From positions 105,883,158-105,947,157 of the forward strand of contig NC_089587.1 in assembly GCF_019320115.1 (NCBI RefSeq): a stretch of 64,000 nucleotides of DNA, in the 5' to 3' direction. Source of the DNA: Miscanthus floridulus. Taxonomy: Eukaryota > Streptophyta > Magnoliopsida > Poales > Poaceae. The notes below the pieces were generated by a model. It was not told the origin of the DNA and ran no database searches. It saw nothing but the letters and a program-made list of their open reading frames with translations. The stretch's first letter is position 1; every line of letters starts with the position of its first letter. This document shows, in pieces, positions 24,266 to 34,186 of the stretch. Position numbers and translations under genes: made by a program.

Positions 24266-24586
24266 TACACCTCACCGCTGCCTGATTTGCTATGCCCGCG
24301 ATCAAATCGGCCTCTCGAGGCCCACCCGCACCTAGTTTCGTTCTTGTCGCTAGAGGTGGAGGGGGGAGTGCAGGAGCCCACCCTAGGTTGAATCTAGGGG
24401 CTCTGCCGCTGGTCACTTTAGGCTTTGCTACCGCTCTCAGGTCCCCTCCTCGTGGGATCCTTGTATTCCGCTGAGCCATGGGCCCCTTGGCCCAAGGTGC
24501 CACCTGAGAGGCTTGAGAGAAAGATAGGGGAGATTGAGAGTTAGAGAGGGTGCTCAGATAGAGAAGTACCTTTGAGGGTGAGGGTA

Positions 24587-24873
24587 AGAAGAGAAGATAG
24601 GTTAGGTTTTTATGGGCCAACCGAGTCTTGACCTCATTTATCGAGGTGGACCTCTTAAGAGGTTCGCCTTTGAAAATAGGCTCTATTTTCATAGGTCCTC
24701 TAAGAGGCTCGTCTCTGTTTATCGATTTAGTAAGAAGAGAAGATATGTTAGGTATATATGGGCCAACTGAGTCTTACCTCATTCATTGAGGTGGATCTCT
24801 TGAGAGGTTCGCCTTTAAAATAGGCTCTATTTTCATAGGACCTTTTAAGAGGCTCGTCTATGTTTATCAATTT
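24587..24873. repeat. Direct duplication of the CACTA-2 subterminal region
   Basis: Two copies of about 143 bp lie side by side (about 24587-24729 and 24730-24873). Both run from AAGAAGAGAAGATA through GGGCCAAC...GAGTCTT and AGGCTCTATTTTCATAGG to GTTTATC. They differ by scattered substitutions and small gaps. Confidence 0.85.
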
Positions 24874-24971
24874 ATGGATGCATATGTTTTGAAAATGCAT
24901 GGGCTCTTTTTTTCGACCACCTCTATAAATAAAGTGGGTTGCCTTCTAAAATCCTTTTTGTAGTAGTGGTC

Positions 24972-26640
24972 GTCACAGAAGATAGGATATATATTTTTTA
25001 TTTTCTAAAGCTTTCTTTAATTTTTTTAGATTTGTTGGCTCTTTTTTTAAGCTTCTAGAACTTTTGATTTATGGGCTATAATCATTTTTGTGTGATTTGT
25101 TGTGTCGCATAACATCTCTAAGGGTTTGTTTGGAATGCAAAATTTTTATTGAAACCGTACAAGTACAACAAGTTTATAGGAATCAATTCATTTTTATAGG
25201 AAAAACACATTATAAACAAGAAAAAAATCCCCCATTGTGAAGAAGGCCTAAACTTTTCAAAATTTCCGAGGTGTTGCGCATTTTCTTCCCCATTTAAATT
25301 CAAAAAACAATGCCATCAACCCTAAGCCGCTCACAGGGATGAAAATCAAATGGAACTGAAAGTTGGCTTACCCAAACCAAATGGTATTAAGTTTGAGGTG
25401 GCAGATCAAAATTGTACAAATTAGAGAGTTGAGGGGCAAATGTGGACTTATTAATCTTTTTTCTCGACAGGACTTAGACACTGTTTGTGACGGTGTCTGC
25501 GTCGATTATACATGAGAAATCAAAAAAATCTTGCCAAACATCCTGCGTTTAGTCTGCTTCTTTTCGCCGCACTGGTGAAAAAAATTCGAAGTTTACACTG
25601 CAAGCACAGAATCGGAAAACACGGCACGAGAGTAGTGGCCGCGTATACTGTTCAAACACGGCCTTAGTTCTTTCATCCACCGGTTCCAAATAGTTTGCCG
25701 AGGTGCCTAGGATCGATCTCTCGACCTTTTACCGTTCAAAAGCTCTAAGCAAATTTAAATTTGGAAACGGTAACTGGCCAGAGTTCAACGGCTGATATTT
25801 CTGAAAATTGCAGTCAAGGTTTCTGCAAATTTTCTGCCGTTGGCTATATATTTTGTTTCTCAGTACTCACCGGTAAACTCAGCCACGTGGGTGAAATTTT
25901 GAGCCCTGAAAATGAGTGCCAACTAGCAGTTAAGACAGATCTCGTCTATCTCATGATATATAAATAACTAGACTGGAAGTGACGCCGCCACGCCATCAGC
26001 ATAGAAATGTCAGCATTATAAACTTATCTCAGATACGTCCTCCACAACTGAATGTTTTGTGCAGTCCTTCTAAATTAAACTGTGATCAGAGCATCATGGA
26101 CTAATGGTTTCTTATTGTCGACAACCATGCATGCAGAGAATAATTATAAGCAACGACGTGGAATCTGTGCGAATGGGCACGCAAACCTGCCGTCATAAAT
26201 TTATTCCCACTTCTTATTTTGTGATGTGCTGATTCCTGACTTTTGGAAACATTTCTTAAAACTGAAAGTATAGTAACAAAGAAAACCACAAGTTGAGCTT
26301 CATGGGTTGGATATGGTGTCAAATTCAGCAATGTTTCACGCAAGACACAAGAGAGAATGTCAAGGCAGGGAGAGAGACAATGCCATATCTAGCTAGTCAG
26401 TCTTCCTCTTCCAAGTTCCCCTCTTCTCCACAGTTCACTTTGTCGGGCCACCACATGCTCAAAAAACATGCATGGGACAGAGAATGATACAAAAGTCCTT
26501 TCGATCTCGCTCTTTTGCTTCTTAATAATTTGTCAGAGTTTATTAGATAGATCCTTCAGTTATCTCCTGTGAGGTGGCTAACTATAAAAGAATCAATACA
26601 GGAGTTTATATGCGTGATGAGTCTCGATTGACATAAGAGG
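24972..26640. other. Intergenic DNA between CACTA-2 and the CEP gene
   Basis: AT-rich sequence without a recognisable gene or clear transposon end. The longest frames (60-80 codons) match nothing I know. Confidence 0.55.
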
Positions 26641-26649
26641 ATGCAGAAC

Positions 26650-26655
26650 TTTATT
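26650..26655 (-). terminator. Candidate poly(A) signal of the CEP gene
   Basis: TTTATT on the plus strand reads AATAAA on the minus strand, about 210 bp past the CEP stop codon. That is a reasonable 3' UTR length. No direct evidence of cleavage here. Confidence 0.45.
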
Positions 26656-26865
26656 TATGCCAACATATGGTTACGAGATAGTAGTACAAAAGTTCATAAT
26701 ACACAGTGAACTGAACATTGTACACAGACAAAATACAAAATGAAAAGAGAAATGGACATAATCATATGGTAGCACTGGCAAGTACTAAATTACAGAGTAC
26801 GGTGTACTACTAGCACTCAGCTTAATTGGATCCTTAGATAAGAACACAGATAAGAACACGGCAAG

Positions 26866-27153
26866 CTAGTTGTTGATCTTCCCTTTGTTGCCAATACCGG
26901 GGCTGTTGCCGGGAGCCGTAGGCCGGGAGTCCATGGTCGCTGCCGGCATGCCTTCGCCGACTTCCTCAGTGCTCCTCGCAGTGGCCATTTTTTGCTTTCC
27001 ACTGAAGCCTCCATACCCTTCGACGACGACGCCACCCTTGCATGCTCCTTCCTTCCCGTTGCACGTCGCCACCACCAGCCGCCTCGCGTCAGCACGGCTT
27101 GAGATGACAAGAATGATGAGAATGCATGCACACACAACCTTGGAACTAGCCAT
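26866..27153 (-). CDS. CEP-type secreted peptide hormone precursor
   Basis: This intact, intronless 95-codon frame encodes a preproprotein. Residues 1-23 form a signal peptide (Lys5, a hydrophobic run VVCACILIILVIS, cleavage likely after Ala-Asp-Ala). A variable Gly-rich middle follows. Residues 75-89 are DSRPTAPGNSPGIGN, a C-terminally encoded peptide (CEP) domain with Pro at 4, 7 and 11, the positions usually hydroxylated; KGKINN follows. CEPs are cut out, secreted and sensed by CEPR-type receptor kinases, linking nitrogen status to root growth (family knowledge). The start is the only Met before the signal peptide. A TATA box lies about 125 bp upstream and AATAAA about 210 bp downstream. 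Phe is replaced by Ser at domain position 2, and the last residue is Asn where His is more common. It is the only host gene I can support here. Which CEP paralogue it is cannot be told. Confidence 0.88.
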   Translation of the reverse strand: MASSKVVCACILIILVISSRADARRLVVATCNGKEGACKGGVVVEGYGGFSGKQKMATARSTEEVGEGMPAATMDSRPTAPGNSPGIGNKGKINN

Positions 27154-27274
27154 GTGAATATGTTAGCTAGCTAGGACTAGGAGTGGAAGAGAGGATGGAT
27201 ATGATCAGCGCTATATGGAGAGCTATAGTCTGCTGAAGTCTCCTTGGGTTCCATTTGAGAAGGGTGTCTGCAAC

Positions 27275-27285
27275 CATATATATAG
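27275..27285 (-). promoter_or_regulatory. TATA box of the CEP gene
   Basis: On the minus strand this reads CTATATATATG, about 122 bp upstream of the CEP start codon. It implies a 5' leader of roughly 90 bp. No other TATA-like site lies closer to the start. Confidence 0.65.
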
Positions 27286-27289
27286 AGGT

Positions 27290-27842
27290 GCGAGCACCGC
27301 AAAGATGCAGTTAGTTAAATATATGCGCCAGATAGTGTACGTTAATTAAGGTTCAGCGGCTGATATGTGTGAAAACAATCAACTTGAATCAGGTTCACTC
27401 AAGGAAGTGTAAAGGCATCTAGACAGCTAGTTTGGGTTTCGGTGATTAATTAATGAATATAAGTACATGTAGCTAATTTTATTTTGTAGGGTTTATAACA
27501 AAGCATTAGTCACATCTCGGTCAATTGGTTTTCATGGTCCCTCTGGTGACTGGTTTCAGAGTATGGCGCAATAGTATTCGTGAAGGCTAAATACAGGGTA
27601 GTGTCTAAGTTTGACTACTTGGTGTTGAAGGCACTTAGACTTATCGTTAGGAATTTTATTTTTTTTCTTTGACCAATCTATTAAAGGAGTAACATGATCA
27701 AAAGTTAGAGTCAAGACACATTGATGCACATGTGAGAGTTTCACTAATTAAAATGGACTAAGAGTGGCTAGATTAGATAGAGGATAAGTCTAGAATCTCA
27801 AAGAAGTTGAATTGAACAATATCATATTTCAAATAGAGCCAT
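27290..27842. other. Upstream region of the CEP gene, otherwise empty
   Basis: AT-rich sequence between the CEP core promoter and CACTA-3. No gene is visible. It presumably includes the CEP regulatory region; I could not name individual elements. Confidence 0.5.
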
Positions 27843-28592
27843 CACTACTACAGAAAGTGAATTCACCGCCGGGACCTTCACCAACGGTTTTGATATAACC
27901 AACGGTGATACGTATCACCGCCGGCTCATGACCCATGGGCCCCCTCCTGGGCGAATAACCGGCGGTGATGAACGTTTTCGCCGCCGGCTCGGCGTATGAT
28001 CCGGTGGTGAACAGAATCTCGTCCTTCGCCGCCGTGTCGTCCGCCGAACCGGCGGTAGAAGGGTTTTCACCGCCGACTGCTCGTTTTATGTCAGACGCCC
28101 GACGAAACCGGCAGAGATAGCAGTTTTCTTACCGCCGGTGCCATGATGAACGTGTGCACTACAGTAAGATCTGGTGGTGATCAGGTTATCACCGTCGGAT
28201 TACCGTATGGACCGGCGGTGAAGCAACCATTGTTTGAATGGATGCGTTGGTGATCCAAAGTCAACGTCAGTGCGTTACGGTGGTGTTCCAACCGCCGGGA
28301 CGTTCATACGGTGATGGTTGATGGTCAAAATTTGTGCCGTCCATTAGTGCATATTGAATCCAGACCCTTCGTCTGGACTGAAGCCCTAATAAGGCCCGCC
28401 AGCTGTCGCCCCCTCCCGCACGGCTGGCCCATTGTTCCTCTCTCGCTATTTGTGTGCACGCCTCACATCGCGCCGCCACCAGATCCAAAGGCAAGGTATG
28501 CTTTCGCACTTCAATGATGGATCTTTGTTGGATTATTTTCCTCTTTAAGCCTTGTTTGGATGTTGTTAGATTCATCTCAATCCACATGTGCT
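27843..28592. mobile_element. CACTA transposon 3, one end only
   Basis: The terminus CACTACTACAGAAAGTG starts at 27843. Subterminal repeats of the type CACCGCCGG / CCGGCGGTGA occur at least ten times in both orientations from 27870 to 28300, as in CACTA elements. From about 28360 the sequence looks like the start of a transcribed region, with a possible exon ending AAAGGCAAG before GTATGC near 28495. The element is cut at 28593 by retrotransposon B. Its other end is not in the window, so size and coding content are unknown. Confidence 0.75.
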
Positions 28593-30532
28593 TGTTGACA
28601 CCAAAATTTAGTTCGAGATAAGAAAACCCTGAAGACAGAACTTATCAAGGAAAGCCAAAATATTCAGCAAGATCGGCTAACTAAATTGCCATCAACTAGA
28701 TAAGGTGATGTCGTCATTTCAAGGGAATGGGCCCCATTGATAGGGACGACAAGACATGAAGCGAGAAGACGCGTCGGACTTCATAGAAGGGAAAGATTGA
28801 GGTCCAAGTTATCATAATTAAGGAAGCTTTGTTTCCTTTTCCAAGTTTATAACCGGTCTTGTTCGACCAGGACTCGTAGTCTACCTCGGGTATAAGTATT
28901 GAACCCTGGCTATTGTAATAGACATCCACACATCAAATCAAAACAGTACCTTTACCTTTTTCGGCCTTGTGCCACCCTTAGGAGTAGGTGTAGAGTAGAT
29001 TCCGGCAAGTTCCTCCATCAAGAAGGGCTGCATCGGTTCGGCCGACCTCCGGTTTGTTGTAAGTACCGTCATGACTTATACTTTGCTTGTGAGGCTGCAT
29101 CGGTCCGGCCGACCTCTCGCTAGTTTGGTATAAGTTAGTTATTAATCTATATTGTTATTTGTAAGGTTGTAACGATCCGGTCGATCTCTTACGAGTAGCG
29201 ATATAGATTAGTTATCGATATTGTGTTAAATACTTTACTATTCAACATGATATCACCAATTGCTCGATCTAGATTAAAGATTTCTCAGTCTACATCTTTC
29301 GATCTATCGTCTTTGATTGTTTCATGCTAAAATCCACCCTTTGATGTTAGATCCCGCTTTATCGACCGCTTTATCTTGATCTTGATCGAACATAGTGAGC
29401 ATTTGGGGCCCTAACTTCATTAAGGAATAGGTTCACTAGTCATCGGTCTTCGATTTGCTATCTTCATTACCAACCTGCTGGTAGCGCACTAGATCGGGTT
29501 TTGATGGTTAATGGATCTACTCGTTAAGGTGGATATAACATCATCCACTCGCTACGTGTCTATCGTCTATTTTAGACGATAGCTTGAGCTTTCACGTGTA
29601 TGGCACGCGTCCACGACCCCATCAAAACATAAGTAGGTTTATAGATCGGTAGGCTTGTAGTTTGCCGTTCTACTATCGATGCTGCATCGATTCGATCGAC
29701 CTATTGATAGTGCCGTAAATTGGGTTTGGTCGGTTCATAGATCTATCTATGCGTTGGTGGTTGAGTGTTCGTGTGCTGAACGACAAAAGTTACCTAAATC
29801 GGCCTCTCAGCTGGTTGTCTATGCTTTCATGCTCATAGCACGTGCTCATAATCTTGCCTAAGTATGGATAGATTTACATGCTTTAAAAGTTTATTTTGTT
29901 ATCATTATCATAGTTGTCTTCGATCCACCCGACCCCCTATGTTATGATGATAGGCTAGATTCGATGAGCTTGTAGATTTATTTATACTAGATGAGTGATT
30001 GATCATGTGTTACATATTTGTTTATCCTGGAATCGGCTATTTTACCGATAGCCCGTGCATTGTTTTTGTTATTGTACTTGTTTTTGTCCTAATCTCTAAG
30101 CCAATATAGGGTATAGTCAATGCAAATGCTTTCACTCATATCACCTCTCTACCATGTTCTTGCATGTTTTATGATCATTGGCATTGGATTCATATCATTT
30201 ATATATCTGATAATTGCCAACAACGCTCGTTTTCAATATCTAGTATCATGAACATGCTGGATGTCGGCTATTTAGTCGTTAGCCTTATTGAATCGGCTAT
30301 CTAGCCACACATTTGGAACTATCTGGAACAACACCGACATGTTTCACCTTAAATTATTGATTACCTTTCTCTCCTTGTCAATTACAGGGTCAAATTGACT
30401 GGCATGCCCTAGGTTACGATCGTCTGGTCTGACGTCCTACTAAGTCCAAAAAGAGCTTGGGATCTGTTCCACGCGGTTTCTCTCGGCTTGCTGCGTGTGC
30501 CGGTGGCGAGTTCATTTTCTGCTGTCGACCCA
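28593..30532 (+). repeat. 5' LTR of element B, 3' boundary uncertain
   Basis: It starts TGTTGACACC. A TATA-like TATAAGTA lies at 28891-28898. Three diverged ~70-bp units with GCATCGGTCCGGCCGACCT lie at about 29025-29210. The end is ambiguous: ...TTACA at 30386, followed by a TGGCATGCCC at 30400, or ...GACCCA at 30532, followed by TGGCACGCTCGGTGGGAC at 30537. I prefer the second because gag starts 14 bases after that primer site. Without the 3' LTR this cannot be settled. Confidence 0.65.
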
Positions 30533-30536
30533 CTCT

Positions 30537-30554
30537 TGGCACGCTCGGTGGGAC
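30537..30554 (+). other. Candidate primer-binding site of element B
   Basis: TGGCACGCTCGGTGGGAC lies just before the gag start and resembles the sites of C (TGGCGCGCCAGG...) and D (TGGCACGCCAGG...). An alternative is TGGCATGCCC at 30400. Confidence 0.5.
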
Positions 30555-30567
30555 TACAATTGTCAAC

Positions 30568-33310
30568 ATGGATAATGAAGCGATCCTCAAGGTCAACCTT
30601 GAAGACCTGCTTGATGACCAGAAGGCACTTATTGATCAAGCAGCAGAGGAGTTCCGTGAGAAGTGCTTGATGTCTTTCAGTAGGACGCGTGATTTAGTCG
30701 TCCTGAAGACTCCATTGCCAAGTGTCCTCCTGCATGGACAAAGTGAAGAAGCTGAAGCTAGAGCTACTGCCCATTTGGTCCACAAGGCTATTCACGAAGC
30801 CTTTACAAATCACAATAAGGTGTTAGCTAACACAATTGGCAATGTTATGAAAGAAGTTTTCTTTGGAGCACCAGTTGATCAAGTTGAACCAGCATATTCC
30901 AATGGCTGTAACCCATTGTTGTGGGAAGCAGTGTACCCGGCTCCAGTCAACAGCCGAATGGTGGGCAGTATCAGTAGCCACTAGCATAGCAGCTTCTAGG
31001 AGGACAAGCTTAGGATCAAACCCTGCAAGCACTAGGGGGCAAGGTCAAGCCCTGCCAACATCAGGGGGGCAAGGTCAAGTGATAGGGGGGCAACCATCAG
31101 CGCAGCAATCACCAAGTGCCCCTATCATGCAAATAGTCCAACATCCTACTAGACAAAACCAAGTGTATTTAGTCCAGCAGCCAACCTCGCCAATCACTCA
31201 ATAGGTTGGGCAATGGTTGGCTCAGGTAAGTTTTAGTACTTCCTACCAAACACCTCAGTCGGCCCATAAAATTGGTCCATCAGTGCAATGGATCATTAGA
31301 AATAATGATCTAGCTTATTTCAACAGTCGATTGCAGAGCTATGCCACTCACAATGCTCAGATCGGCTGTCCAAAAGGGTACCATTTGGTGTTTGATGCCA
31401 GCACATATGACCTCCTGCCGCACCCTGGGTATCAAAATCCTTACAATTATAATCCACAGCAGCTTCAGCAACTTCAGGCCTAGGGGCAGCAAGCTCAAGT
31501 TCAAGGTCAACAATATTCGGCTTAGGGTCAACTAGTTCAAGTACATGGCTCTCAAGCTTAGGTTCAAGGCCAGCTGAGGTAGCAGGTTGCTGGTATGGAT
31601 GCTGACGAATTAGTCAGCTTGATAACTACTTTGATGCAAAGCTAGTTTGGTCTAAAGCCCAAGAACCAAGTTGGCACTTACCAGCATCCATACCTATCTT
31701 GGTATGATATTGTGCAACTCCCTTCACGCTACCAGGTTCCTGATTTCTTCAAGTTTGCTAGAGTAGATGAGATGACCACATTAGAGCATGTCAGCCGTTA
31801 TCTTGCTTAGCTTGGAGAAGCATCTGTGGAGGAAGCACATAGAGTTAGGTTCTTCCCTTTGTCTCTGTCTAGACCGGTCTTCAGTTGGTTTTCATCGCTT
31901 GAGCCAAACTTAATCACTAGATGGGCCGATCTAGAGCACAAGTTCCATGCATACTTTTACAGTGGGATAGGGGAGAAGAAGATCTCAGATTTGATGAACA
32001 TGAGGTAGAGAAATAATGAGTCAGGCTCTGAATTCATTCAAAGGTTCAGACAAGTGAAGAGCCATTGCTACTCGTTGAATCTGTCTGAAGGCCAGTTGGC
32101 TGAATTGGCCCTTCAAGGGGTGTTACCAGCAATAAAGGAGAAGTTCAAAGGCCAGGAATTTGAAAATTTATCTCACTTGATCCAGAGAGTGTCTGCTTTT
32201 GAGAGTCCACACCGAACCCGATGTAGAGAGAAATATCTAAAGGGTGATGCTGCCTTAGTTGACCCCTATGTAGCAGATTCTAACGAGGATGAAAACCCAT
32301 AAGTCACAGCTATTGAGTGGACATGGGGCAAGGCTCCTATATCTTGTCCTTGAGTAAAAGAGACGAAGAGTGCCTATGATTTTTACATGAAGAAGGCTGA
32401 TAGGATCTTCGATTTACTGCTTGAAAAGAAGCAGTTGAAGTTACCTCCAAATCATGTGATCCCTTCAGCTAGAGAACTCAAGGGAAAAGATACTGCAAGT
32501 TTCATAATGCTACTACTCATAGTACTAATGAGTGCAGAATCTTTAGGCAGCACATCCAGAAGGCTATTGAGTAGAGAAAGATCAAGTTTGAATCAACCAA
32601 GAAGCCAACAATAGCTATAGATGGACATCCCTTTCTAGGGGTGAATATGGTGGAATTCTAGTTGGCTAAAGGAAAGATGAAGGTCTTGACGTTAGCCAAG
32701 GTTCTGATATCGGCTAATGAGTATAAGGAATCTAAGCAACAATGCGATCAACAAAAGAGCTGATATGAGGAAGGTGAAACCTCTAGAGCTGGTGCTATGC
32801 GTCCTCGTGTAACTTCTAGGATTTTGTTGAATAAGTGGCAATGCCAGAAGGAGAAAGACTACCAGTGTCTCCTTAAACAAGAATAATATGAACGTCGGTG
32901 CGAAGAAGAAATGTATGAAAGAGAGCAAGCTGAGTTACATTGGAATTGTCCTTTCTTCAAACACTACTAGAATGAAGGTTTGAAATTTCCCATAAGACAT
33001 AACTAGAGTGCCGTAATCTATATTCAGAATTTAGGCAGTCTCAAGCCAACTACCAGTCCATCCATGAGCATCTAAGTTATTAATCTAACAACGTTGATCG
33101 ACGCGTAAAAAATCAAGGAGTTCATGATCGGCTAAACAAGCGTGTGCATGATCAAAATTGGGCCGATTGTGATGAAAAAATAGCATGTTTGGCAAGAAGG
33201 CCAGTGGTGTCCAGGAGGTCTAACAAGAAGCCAGAAAAAAAGAGTTCAACGCTTGAGGAATAGAGAGTTAGAGGCTCAAAAATCTTCTAGACCCTAGACA
33301 TGGCGCGTCA
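30568..33310 (+). pseudogene. gag: gag pseudogene, element B
   Basis: It starts at Met 30568 (MDNEAILKVNLEDLLDDQ), 14 bases after the primer-binding site. After about 138 codons the frame changes. The rest is read in another frame with several stops, many of them TAG within Gln-rich stretches. A Gln-rich linker lies at 31440-31590. The capsid core (31690-32310) has YHPYLSW-like, FFPLSLSRPVFSWFSSL and EFIQRFRQVK motifs. A zinc-knuckle region lies near 32935-33010, with the second cysteine position lost. A basic segment follows (33190-33300). Gag would form the particle. This copy cannot be translated through. Confidence 0.8.
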
Positions 33311-33351
33311 AACAAACAGCCTACAAGGGTAAGCCATCGACTAATATTAGT

Positions 33352-33670
33352 ATGGTTTTTATTCTACCTGTGGAATTTAAAGCTCCATCAAGACTTATGG
33401 AAGAGGAATCTGATGGAGAAGATCTAGAAGAAGTGGTGGCTCAATTAAATCTTCAACCACATCAAGCCACATTTGACAAGCCATCCCAACATCGGCACTT
33501 AAAAGCTTTATACATGAAAGGATTTGTCGATGGGAAGCCAATGACTAAGATGTTAGTCGATGGAGGTGCTGCAGTTAATCTGATGCCATACACTACCTTC
33601 TGCAAGCTTGGGAAAGGCCCAGAAGATTTGCTCAAAACTAACATGATGTTGAAAGGCTTCAGAGGCAATG
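33352..33670 (+). pseudogene. Protease, first part, element B (split by element C)
   Basis: An open frame with the aspartic-protease core MLVDGGAAVNLMPY (33549-33590), preceded by HLKALYMKGFVDGKP. It stops being protease at 33670, where the LTR of element C begins. The domain resumes at 46417 after the CAATG duplication. The catalytic Asp is present, but the gene is interrupted by 12.7 kb. Confidence 0.85.
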
Positions 33671-34138
33671 TGTGGGGGTATTAACCCCTATACCCTTACG
33701 GCTGGGCCTGGGCCAGCCCGGATCAGGGGGTCCGGTCCACTAGAAGACGACACGTGGCCCGACCAACCTATTCGGAATCCCACGCAAGGAATCAAGGCAG
33801 ATTTGGAGATCAAGCAAGATCCTGGTCGGTTAGAATAGAAATCCTTATCCGGCTACCTATGGCAATTGTAACTGGCTAGGATTAGTTTCCAGATCTGTAA
33901 CCCTGCCTCCCAGACTATATAAGGTGAGCAGGGGCCCCCTCTAAAAACATCTCTCATTGACATACATCAATACAATCAGACATAGGACATTGGTATTACA
34001 CCTTTGCGGGCCGAACCTGGATAAAACCTCGTGTCTGTCTTGCGTCACCGTCTTGTTTGTGGCTTGCGCATCTGTCTGCCGACAATCTACTACCTTGGGC
34101 ATACCCCTAGGTAGACTGCCTACCATATTTTGTCGATA
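33671..34138 (+). repeat. 5' LTR of element C
   Basis: Starts TGTGGGGGTATTAACCCC and ends TTTTGTCGATA. A TATATAAGG box lies at 33916-33924. The copy at 45942-46411 matches throughout; its end reads TGTCGACA. Confidence 0.95.
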
Positions 34139-34139
34139 G

Positions 34140-34158
34140 TGGCGCGCCAGGTAGGGGG
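34140..34158 (+). other. Primer-binding site of element C
   Basis: TGGCGCGCCAGGTAGGGGG starts one base after the LTR. D has TGGCACGCCAGGTAGGGGG in the same place. I do not assign the tRNA. Confidence 0.7.
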
Positions 34159-34186
34159 TGTGCGTACTGCTCTCCAAGCAAACAAG

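Larger units (their letters stand above)
23700..24968. mobile_element. CACTA transposon 2, non-autonomous
   Basis: It starts CACTAGCACAATAAGTATTT and ends so that, read inward, the right terminus is CACTACTACAAAAAGGATTT; the two agree at most positions. The target duplication is GTC (23697-23699 and 24969-24971). Subterminal motifs such as TTAACAGAGGCGGGCTAG lie near 23740, and AAGAGGTTCGCCTTT and AAGAGGCTCGTCT lie near the right end. Total 1,269 bp, of which 259 bp is a nested Stowaway MITE. No transposase is encoded. Confidence 0.85.

Noticed and set aside
24201..24692. 163-codon minus-strand frame
   Set aside because: It starts in the Stowaway terminus and crosses CACTA-2 subterminal repeats; low-complexity Pro/Ala composition and no domain.
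25480..25670. Possible MITE with ACTGTTTG / CAAACACGG ends
   Set aside because: The ends pair only weakly and I could not find a target duplication.
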